From Trinickia sp. Y13 (GTDB lineage: Bacteria; Pseudomonadota; Gammaproteobacteria; Burkholderiales; Burkholderiaceae): 64,000 nucleotides of DNA. The notes beneath the pieces are model-generated. The model did no database searches. It was not told the DNA's origin and was given only the letters and a program-made list of their open reading frames with translations. Each line of letters opens with the position of its first letter. Within the stretch, counting starts at the first letter, position 1. The position numbers and the translations under genes were made by a program. This document shows positions 34,707-42,851 of this stretch, one piece after another. Location: NCBI RefSeq assembly GCF_029522115.1, contig NZ_JAKWFK010000017.1:44262-108261 (forward strand), read 5' to 3'.

Positions 34707-35140
34707 TCGTCGGCCGGATCGTCTTTGTCCCATTGGGTGAGCGTGATCGTCACGCCGCGGCCGGGCGCCGACTCGATCTGAAACTCGTCGACTAAGCGCT
34801 GCGCGCCGGAAAGGCCCAGACCAAGGCTTCCTTTGGTGGAGTATCCGTCTTGCATCGCCAGTGCGATGTCGGCAATGCCCGGGCCTTGATCGTGCGCCAC
34901 GACGACGATGCCGCGACGCTCTCCATCGATGAGCCGGCGAAAGCAAAGTTCGCCCCGACCGGCATGGACGACGATGTTGCGGGCGATTTCCGACACGGCG
35001 GTAGCAAGCGCCACCGCTTTTTTCTCGCTGAATCCTTCTCTCCTGGCCAAATCGCGCGCGCGCTGGCGCGCCCAGTCTACGTCCGAAGGTTCACTGACGA
35101 ACACGTCGACGCGTTCGCCAATTGCACGCCGCTCGGTCAT
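34703..35140 (-). CDS. Second RsbT-like anti-sigma/switch kinase
   Basis: The 145-residue protein is a second GHKL kinase close to the rsbT product: S-E-I-A-R-N-I, H-D-Q-G-P-G-I-A, A-M-Q-D-G-Y-S-T and S-L-G-L-G-L-S-G are shared with only small changes. It converges on the histidine kinase gene, and their stop codons overlap (TAG and TAA share bases). It might act on the same RsbS/RsbR core or on the RsbU-like N-terminus of the kinase; both are inference. It has an extra acidic C-terminus (D-K-D-D-P-A-D-D). Confidence 0.87.
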   Translation of the reverse strand: MTERRAIGERVDVFVSEPSDVDWARQRARDLARREGFSEKKAVALATAVSEIARNIVVHAGRGELCFRRLIDGERRGIVVVAHDQGPGIADIALAMQDGYSTKGSLGLGLSGAQRLVDEFQIESAPGRGVTITLTQWDKDDPADD

Positions 35141-35340
35141 ATCGCGTTCGATCGTAGACGTTGCACAATGTTGCGAGAGGCCATGAGCTATGAGCTATCG
35201 CTCCCGTTAGCGTTCGCATGCAGCAATGTTCGCGCCTCGACGCGGCGACGCGAGCAAGACCACGCGTATTTCTTCCACAGTGCTCGGAATCGAATCAGTA
35301 TCGTAGACGATCGCCGGGCGCTTTTCGCCGTATGCCACCC

Positions 35341-36267
35341 TCATTGCGATCCCGAGACAGCGCGCATCGCTCGCTGGCGCGCCGCCGCAAACATCTCGTG
35401 CAACCGTTGCCGGTCCTCGTCCGTCAGATGACTCGCTTCCGCGGGCATGACGAGCGCAAGGTGCAGCGTCAGGTCGCCGCGCACGCCGTTGCGGTCCGTG
35501 AGGCCCTGGCCGCGCAAACGAATGGCGCTGCCCGATCGAGCGTTCGGGGCGATGTTCACCTGCAACGCGCGGCCCAACACCCGTGCTTCCACCACGCCGC
35601 CGAGCACGGCCGTCACGAAGTCGACCTCGATGTCGCACGCGATATTCAAACCATCGCGCCGGAACGCGGCGCTGCATACGATCACCACAGAGAAGATTGC
35701 ATCGCCCGCCGCGCCGCCATGAACCCCGGCGTAGCCGCCGCCTTCGACGACGTAACGCTGGCCATCCCATGCACCGGGCGAAATCTTCACCGTTTGCATC
35801 TTGCGCTGGGCCGCGGCACGCGCGCCGCGACAGAGCGGGCAACGATGGCTCGCGTGCCCTTGGCAATGCAAGCACGGGCCCTTCGTCATGTAGGTCGCCT
35901 CCACCTCGCCGCCATAGATCGCGGCTTCGAGCGGCACGAACAATTCCGCCATGCAATCCGCACCGCGCATGGGCGGGCGCGTGCGGGGTTCCGCAGGCGA
36001 GGCGTCCCTTTCCTTCTCTCGCGTCTGTGCCGGGCCGGGCTGAGGGCTGGATACCGGCGCCTTGCGCTCGCCGATCAGAATTTCGAACGCTTCCTGAATA
36101 CGCTTGAATACGGGCTCGACGCTCGCTTCGCGGCCTTTATTTCGGTCCGGGTGGTATTTGGCCCTGAGCCGCCGGTAGGCGCGCTTGATCTCCACGGGCG
36201 ACGCCGTACTCGGCAGTTCGAGCCGCCTGTAATATTGGTCGAGGCTCACGCGCTCTCCCCGATGCAT
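35341..36267 (-). CDS. J-domain protein (DnaJ-like) with half zinc finger
   Basis: The 308-residue co-chaperone has an N-terminal J domain with the K-Y-H-P-D-R-N motif that stimulates DnaK, a short linker, and a DnaJ C-terminal substrate-binding domain (about 110-290). Between them lie only two C-x-x-C-x-G motifs (C-L-H-C-Q-G and C-P-L-C-R-G) instead of the four of DnaJ, so it could bind one zinc ion. There is no clear G/F-rich region. Start choice is uncertain: ATG 36267 is used; a longer frame from 36306 and a GTG at 36249, after GGGGAGAG, are alternatives. It lies downstream of ald's divergent promoter and after the second rsbT-like gene. Confidence 0.82.
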   Translation of the reverse strand: MHRGERVSLDQYYRRLELPSTASPVEIKRAYRRLRAKYHPDRNKGREASVEPVFKRIQEAFEILIGERKAPVSSPQPGPAQTREKERDASPAEPRTRPPMRGADCMAELFVPLEAAIYGGEVEATYMTKGPCLHCQGHASHRCPLCRGARAAAQRKMQTVKISPGAWDGQRYVVEGGGYAGVHGGAAGDAIFSVVIVCSAAFRRDGLNIACDIEVDFVTAVLGGVVEARVLGRALQVNIAPNARSGSAIRLRGQGLTDRNGVRGDLTLHLALVMPAEASHLTDEDRQRLHEMFAAARQRAMRAVSGSQ

Positions 36268-36480
36268 TGCAAGATGCGTAAGTCTAGCAAGAAGCGGCGA
36301 ACTCACCGGCGATGTCCGGTCAAGCGTTGCGCGCGCGGTCCACGCACACGATGCCGCGGCCGATAGCGCGCCTCGGTTCGGCTCAACGGCCTAGGCAACG
36401 GCGTACTATGTCTTCATCCCGCGCCACGAGCCCGGGCTGACAATGCGATCGATCGATTCCATCCCAGGAGGAGGTGCATC

Positions 36481-37596
<1,116 letters not shown>

Positions 37597-37644
37597 GGTA
37601 CGGCCGCACTCATTACGACGAAACCATCCGCGGGGGCGCTCGCC

Positions 37645-37887
37645 ATGAAACCGGGCGCGCCCTCTCGGACCTTCCCCTTCCCCGCCGTGCCGAAAGCCCC
37701 TGCTCCCCGAGATCGATCGCAGGACGATCCTCGCCCCACGCCACCGAAGCGGCCGACGCAAGACGATTGCTGCCATAGCGGCTGCTCGCCCTGCGTCTTC
37801 GAGCTCTACGAAGAAGCGCTGGATCGGTACGAAGCCGCGCTCGCGCTTTGGGAAGCGCGTCAAGCCATGCGACGCAAAGCGCGTTGA
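37645..37887 (+). CDS. Oxidoreductase-like domain protein (small Cys-rich)
   Basis: The 80-residue protein has a proline-rich N-terminus and a C-terminal D-D-C-C-H-S-G-C-S-P-C-V-F-E-L-Y-E-E segment. This Cys-rich pattern is the hallmark of the 'oxidoreductase-like' family (PF09791, from memory), which in mitochondria and proteobacteria probably binds a metal or iron-sulfur cluster. The function is unknown. It starts 48 bases after ald and may be cotranscribed. Confidence 0.75.
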   Translation: MKPGAPSRTFPFPAVPKAPAPRDRSQDDPRPTPPKRPTQDDCCHSGCSPCVFELYEEALDRYEAALALWEARQAMRRKAR

Positions 37888-38019
37888 CGCGGGCATGCTC
37901 GCCTCTTCGCTTTCCAGGCGTTTCAAGCATGAAGGCCGTGCTGGCATGCGTGTAGTACGATCACGCCATCCTGTGGCACCACGTTTGAGCCGCGCCTGTC
38001 AAACTTCGATCGAATCGAC

Positions 38020-38418
38020 ATGCCTTCCTCCGTCCGCAATTCACTCGCCTGGATTCTCGAGGCGTTCGAGCGCGATCCGACTTTCGTTCATAAGCGCATG
38101 TTCGCCGCGGACGCCGCCTATATCGACGGGCGCCTATGCCTCACCGTAGGCGATGGCGACGAACCATGGAACGGGCTGTTGGTGTGCACGTCGCATGAAC
38201 ATCACGCTGCGCTGATCGACGACATGCCCGGTTTGGAGGTGCATCCGGTGCTGGGCAAATGGCTGTACGTTTCGCAGCGCGACCCAGCCTTCGAATCGGT
38301 CGTCGCGCAGGCGACGGCGCTGGTGCTTGCGCGAGATCCGCGTATCGGCGTGGAGCCCAAGCCGAGGAAGAGGCGGCGGGCCTCGCCACTACCCAGGAAG
38401 TCGCAGGCCAAGTCATAG
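38020..38418 (+). CDS. TfoX/YjbR-like small conserved protein
   Basis: The 132-residue product has a compact domain with K-R-M-F-A-A-D-A-A-Y-I-D-G-R-L near residue 25, resembling the TfoX N-terminal or YjbR fold, followed by a basic C-terminal tail (K-P-R-K-R-R-R-A). I do not know its function. It is followed by an acetyltransferase gene after 79 bases. Confidence 0.6.
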   Translation: MPSSVRNSLAWILEAFERDPTFVHKRMFAADAAYIDGRLCLTVGDGDEPWNGLLVCTSHEHHAALIDDMPGLEVHPVLGKWLYVSQRDPAFESVVAQATALVLARDPRIGVEPKPRKRRRASPLPRKSQAKS

Positions 38419-38497
38419 CTGCTTCGCTTTCAGCGCGGGGCTGCGAAGCGATACGTCACGCCATGCGCTCACACCATCGAATCGTCAAAGGAACACC

Positions 38498-39028
38498 ATG
38501 AGCGAACACAACATCGTGCGCTGCACGTTCGAGCGCCACGGCGACGCCATTCTCGCCATCTTCAACGAGGCCATCGTCAATTCGACGGCGCTTTACGATT
38601 ACAAGCCGCGGACGTCGCAAAACATGGTCGCCTGGTTCGACGCCAAGCAAAGCGGCGGCTTTCCGGTGATCGGCGTGGAAGACGGCAGCGGCAAGCTGAT
38701 GGGCTTCGGCAGCTACGGCACGTTTCGCGCGTGGCCGGCGTACAAGTACACGGTGGAGCACTCGGTGTACGTCGAGAAAGATCATCGCGGTCAAGGCCTG
38801 GGCCGCGTGCTGATGCAAGAACTCATTGCAGCGGCGCGGCACGCAGACCTGCACGCGATGATCGGCGGTATCGATGCGGCCAACCACGGCAGCATCGCAT
38901 TGCATGAGCGGCTCGGATTCAAGCACGTAGGCACCTTGCCGCAGGTCGGATTCAAGTTCGGGCGCTGGCTCGATTTGGCGTTCTATCAATTGATCTTGGA
39001 AACGCCGCGGCATCCGGTCGATGGATGA
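38498..39028 (+). CDS. GNAT N-acetyltransferase, phosphinothricin-acetyltransferase-like
   Basis: The 176-residue enzyme has the GNAT acetyl-CoA-binding motif as D-H-R-G-Q-G-L-G-R-V-L near residue 96-106, and an N-terminal region (F-N-E-A-I-V-N-S-T-A) typical of the PAT/Bar subgroup. These acetylate small amines such as phosphinothricin, methionine derivatives or others. The start at 38498 has AAAGGA upstream; the longer frame from 38327 is noise. It is followed on the other strand by a secreted esterase. Confidence 0.85.
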   Translation: MSEHNIVRCTFERHGDAILAIFNEAIVNSTALYDYKPRTSQNMVAWFDAKQSGGFPVIGVEDGSGKLMGFGSYGTFRAWPAYKYTVEHSVYVEKDHRGQGLGRVLMQELIAAARHADLHAMIGGIDAANHGSIALHERLGFKHVGTLPQVGFKFGRWLDLAFYQLILETPRHPVDG

Positions 39029-39059
39029 AGCTGCCGGTCCGAAGCGGGTGCGCCCATCG

Positions 39060-40439
39060 TCACGCTCGATGCCCAGAAATCGGCCCCGCTTCCCCGGTTA
39101 AATTGAACACGCGATCGATCCATGCCAAAAACGTCGAGAACGTGAAATCCGACGACTGGTCTGTGCGAAACGCCTTCATCACCGGCGTATCGGCCGGGTC
39201 TCTCTGATTGAGCAGATCGGCGATGAACGTTCCGACATCGGCGTCGATCCCGTTCTCGTGAATGCCGGAGCCGGTAAAACTGACGACGGTCACCTGGTGG
39301 TTGTGCATGAAATCGCCGCGCGCCCAGGGCATGAAGTAGCCGAAGTTCGGCAGCGGATTGAGCGTTTGCTTGAGCCGGTTCAGTTCCTGCGCGAACATCG
39401 CGCTCGAAAGCGCATCCTTGGCAGCATCGTCGGGTGCGGCGATCACCGACGGAACGAACGCGCGATAGTGATAGGCCGCGATCACCTCGTCACGCTGGTA
39501 AGTCGTATAGCCGAAGCGATCGTGCGGATAAGTCTTCGATAACGCGGCATAGGCGCTGCCCATGTTCTTCGGATCGAAATACGGCGAGAGCTTGCTGTTG
39601 ATCGTGACCATGCCGTCAGGGCCGGTCATCCCCCATTCTTGGTTCACTTTGTCATAAAGGCCAACGGACGGATAGACGGCGGGATCGGCGCCGAACGGCG
39701 TGTTGAACACGGTGCCGGCATCGTCCAGCAACGCGCTGTGCGCCTGCGGCTGCAGCGTGTTGCGCAGCGTGGGGTAGTTCGCCAAGGTGCCGTAGCCGCC
39801 GGCGCTCGTGCCGTAGACGAGCAATCGATTCGGACGGGCGAATCCATGCTCGGCCAGCCATTGCGCCACCGCTTGCGCATTCTTCAGGCCGTTGTAGTGC
39901 TGAACTCTCGCATCGCCCGCCGGCGACGTATAGCTGCGCACGGCGCTGCCCATATGAATGTCGCCGGTGCAGTACGGCACGAATACTTGGGTCCAGTCCT
40001 GCGTCTCCACTTTCGGTTCGCCGACGAGAATATGCGCCAAATCCATTCTGATCATCAGCGGCGACAACAACGACGACTTCAGGCTTTGGCTCGTCGTGCC
40101 ATCCATGTAGTTGTGCGCGATTCCGTCGGGGTTGTACGCGCCTAGCCCAGCTTCGGGCCCCGAGTTCGCCGTCTCCGTGCAGGTGGCGTAATTCCAGCAC
40201 GCGCCGCCCGGCTCCATCATGTAGAGCATGTCGTTCGATTGCGCGCGATTGATATAAAACCGCATGGGCGTTCCGTTGCCGCACGACGCGCCGCTGCTTT
40301 CGGGTAGCACGACTTCATACCACGCGTAGTACGGGATCGACGGATCGGGTAATACGGTATCGGTCGCGCGTGCGTTCAACGTGGCGACGCTCAATATGCC
40401 GCCGAGGCAAAGCCCCTTCAACAATTTGGATGCAAACAT
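39060..40439 (-). CDS. Secreted pectinacetylesterase-like serine hydrolase
   Basis: The 459-residue protein begins with a Sec signal peptide (about 1-25, ending A-R-A). The catalytic serine lies in Y-G-T-S-A-G-G-Y-G near residue 215, and D-D-A-G later supports an aspartate ligand. The fold resembles pectinacetylesterases and Notum-like deacylases, here with many Trp/Tyr and paired cysteines. It is probably exported. ATG 40439 follows GAGGGAGGGAAG; the longer frame starting at 40490 is rejected because the signal peptide starts here. A foldase-like gene immediately upstream on the same strand may assist its folding. Confidence 0.8.
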   Translation of the reverse strand: MFASKLLKGLCLGGILSVATLNARATDTVLPDPSIPYYAWYEVVLPESSGASCGNGTPMRFYINRAQSNDMLYMMEPGGACWNYATCTETANSGPEAGLGAYNPDGIAHNYMDGTTSQSLKSSLLSPLMIRMDLAHILVGEPKVETQDWTQVFVPYCTGDIHMGSAVRSYTSPAGDARVQHYNGLKNAQAVAQWLAEHGFARPNRLLVYGTSAGGYGTLANYPTLRNTLQPQAHSALLDDAGTVFNTPFGADPAVYPSVGLYDKVNQEWGMTGPDGMVTINSKLSPYFDPKNMGSAYAALSKTYPHDRFGYTTYQRDEVIAAYHYRAFVPSVIAAPDDAAKDALSSAMFAQELNRLKQTLNPLPNFGYFMPWARGDFMHNHQVTVVSFTGSGIHENGIDADVGTFIADLLNQRDPADTPVMKAFRTDQSSDFTFSTFLAWIDRVFNLTGEAGPISGHRA

Positions 40440-40501
40440 CTTCCCTCCCTCTCTAACGGTTGAGGCGCTGCCGGCGCAGGCGAAATGCATGCGCCGTACG
40501 T

Positions 40502-41224
40502 TCAGTGAGTAGCGGATGAAGAAGCGTGGTCGAACAATTGCACGCGCAGCGCTTGCAAGCGTTGACCGATGACGATTTGCTGCTGCTGCGGATCGGACAC
40601 GGTTGCTTGAACCTCATCGATCACCGCTTTGCTCTGCCTCGCATACGCTTGATAACGCGGGTCTCGCGCCGGAGACGGTCCAACCGTTCGTCGAGCGTAC
40701 GCGTCCCACTGCTCGCGCGCCGCTTGCAACTGCGCTTCGCGTGCGGCGGAGTTCGGCTCGGCATCGCCGAGCAACGCGGCGGTCATGACTTCCGCTTGCG
40801 CCGGCAGGACTTCATTGCGAGCAACGTGTTCGGGCAGATCAGCGAGAATTTGCCGGGCCAATTGCGCGCGTTCGGCTACGCCCATGCGCGCCTTGTCGCG
40901 CCCGTATGCGGCCACTCGATCGCGAAAGCGGGCGAACGCCACGATGCGTCCGATCTGAGCTTCGGCGTCGATTCGCGATGCGAGGGTCTTGCGCAAGGCG
41001 TCGATATTCAGCGCGCGTTCGGCCGGGCCGGGCTCAGCGGCGGCAGCGACTCGCGTGGCGATATCGGGGGATGGTTGAAGATCGATCGTCGACGCGTCGG
41101 TCGACCGGATAGGCGAGAAGGCATCGCCCGGCAAGCGTCGTTCATATCGCCACAGCGCGATGACGACCGCACCCGCAACCGCAACGAACAACACCCTGCG
41201 CCAAAGCGTTTTGACTCGCTTCAT
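40502..41224 (-). CDS. Membrane-anchored foldase/chaperone-like protein
   Basis: The 240-residue protein has a short basic N-terminus, one membrane helix (about 9-25) and a long, helix-rich, charged remainder facing the periplasm. This layout matches steric foldases such as lipase chaperones and the phospholipase accessory protein PlcR, although the lipase-chaperone signature R-x-x-F-D-Y is not visible. It precedes a secreted esterase gene by 62 bases, in the order typical for exoenzyme-chaperone pairs. The identification is by architecture and context, not sequence motif. Confidence 0.55.
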   Translation of the reverse strand: MKRVKTLWRRVLFVAVAGAVVIALWRYERRLPGDAFSPIRSTDASTIDLQPSPDIATRVAAAAEPGPAERALNIDALRKTLASRIDAEAQIGRIVAFARFRDRVAAYGRDKARMGVAERAQLARQILADLPEHVARNEVLPAQAEVMTAALLGDAEPNSAAREAQLQAAREQWDAYARRTVGPSPARDPRYQAYARQSKAVIDEVQATVSDPQQQQIVIGQRLQALRVQLFDHASSSATH

Positions 41225-41411
41225 GCCGCCTCCCTAAGTCCGTCATCGCTGCGCGATGCTTAGATAGGGCTACGTTTTAGGACGAAAGGCAGCGGTCGTC
41301 AAAATCAACGCTAAGCGTGGCACTCTAAATTGATTGCGCGCGTCGATTGCGCATGAAACACGTCTCTGTTGCGCATAGCCGATGCGGATGGCAAGCGGCC
41401 CTCCGGCGCGC

Positions 41412-42851
41412 TTACTTCACGCCGGCCGACCGCTCGTTCGACGACACGCGCTTCTCCCAGCCTTGCAAGATGCGTTTCTCGAGAGCGTCGTATCCCCCGC
41501 CGAAGTGGTGCCCGCCCGAGGTGCGAATCACCTCGCGCGTGCCCGCGAGATCGGGGCACAACGTGTCGTCTTCGTTTTCGCCGTAGAAGCATTGCACGAT
41601 GCTGGCAGGGAGCCGCTCGACTTCCGGCTTCGCTTGCAGCGCTTTGTCGCTCGGCGGCATGCCGAGCCAGCCCGTGACGCGCACTTGAAAGTCCGCCGCG
41701 CGCGCAAAGCCGAGCAGCGAGACGATCGAGACCTTGTCACGCAAATCGTTGGGTAGGCGGTTATACGCGAACGGCATCACGTCAGCGCCAAACGAGTAGC
41801 CGATCAGCGCAAAGGAATTCGCATGCCAGCGCGAACCGTAGGCGCGCAGCACCCGGGCAAGATCGCGGCTCACTTGTTCCGGTTTCTTCTCGCTCCAGAA
41901 ATAGCGCAAGCTGTCCCAACCCACCACCGATACGCCATCTTTCTGCAATTGCTCGCCGATGGTCTTGTCGAGATCGCGCCACCCGCCGTCGCCCGACATC
42001 ACGATTGCGAGCATGCCGCGCGGGTGCGCCGCCGGCAGTTCGATGAGCGGCAAATCGGAAACGTCTTGCTCGCCTGCCGTGATTGCCTGCAAGTGCGGAC
42101 GAACCAATGCGGCAAGTTGCTCGGCCCTTAATGTCGATGCGGCGAACACGCGCATCGGCTTTCCCGTGAACGGCGCCATCAACGCCTTCGCATCTTTGTC
42201 GAAATGAAAGCCTGGCGCATTGGCGCCTTCTTTGACGGCCGAGCGCAACGCGCGCTGCATCGCGTCCGTCGCGCGTTGTTGGGTCACGCCGAACTCGACG
42301 AAGCCCGGCAATACGCTACCCCGGCTCACGGTCGGGTCGGGCGGGCATTGATGAAACTCGCTGCGCAAGGCCGCATCGGCATCGATGGCCGCGGCGCCCG
42401 CGATCGTATTGGCCGGCGCTTGCGCGAGAACGTGCAATGCAAGCGTGGCGCCCTGCCCGGTTCCGGCCATGATCGGCGCGAAGTAGCGATCGGATTTCAG
42501 TTGGCGCTCGAGTTGATGGCTGAGCGCTTCGGCATCGCCGTCGAGATAGCGGCAATCGCGCCCCGTGGCGGCGAGATTCGCTGCGTAGCGTCCGGTGTCG
42601 ACGCCAACGGTCAGTGCGCCTTCGCGAGCCAGCGCCCGCGCGGCTTGCGCATCCGCCTCCGTCCATCCTTTACCGGCGGAAAACAGCACGACGAAGCCGC
42701 GCATCTCGCCTTGCGGCCATTCGACAGCGACGTCGCCATAACGCCCGCCCGATACGCGCGATTCGGCAGCCTGTGCGGTGATGCAGAAACATACGCCGGC
42801 AACGACCACGGCCAGCCGTTTGGCTTGAGTAAGTACTGAATTGAGTTTCAT
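41412..42851 (-). CDS. acvB: AcvB/VirJ-family periplasmic lysyl-phosphatidylglycerol hydrolase
   Basis: The 479-residue protein has a signal peptide (about 1-28, ending A-Q-A) and two alpha/beta-hydrolase-type regions. The C-terminal VirJ-like half has the nucleophile motif I-G-Y-S-F-G-A-D near residue 365 and a late G-G-H-H-F-G-G histidine. In Agrobacterium and Rhizobium, AcvB removes the amino acid from lysyl-phosphatidylglycerol. Its start overlaps the stop of mprF by four bases, so synthesis and turnover of this lipid are co-translated. The ORF reading on to 43418 is an overlapping frame inside mprF. Confidence 0.85.
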   Translation of the reverse strand: MKLNSVLTQAKRLAVVVAGVCFCITAQAAESRVSGGRYGDVAVEWPQGEMRGFVVLFSAGKGWTEADAQAARALAREGALTVGVDTGRYAANLAATGRDCRYLDGDAEALSHQLERQLKSDRYFAPIMAGTGQGATLALHVLAQAPANTIAGAAAIDADAALRSEFHQCPPDPTVSRGSVLPGFVEFGVTQQRATDAMQRALRSAVKEGANAPGFHFDKDAKALMAPFTGKPMRVFAASTLRAEQLAALVRPHLQAITAGEQDVSDLPLIELPAAHPRGMLAIVMSGDGGWRDLDKTIGEQLQKDGVSVVGWDSLRYFWSEKKPEQVSRDLARVLRAYGSRWHANSFALIGYSFGADVMPFAYNRLPNDLRDKVSIVSLLGFARAADFQVRVTGWLGMPPSDKALQAKPEVERLPASIVQCFYGENEDDTLCPDLAGTREVIRTSGGHHFGGGYDALEKRILQGWEKRVSSNERSAGVK

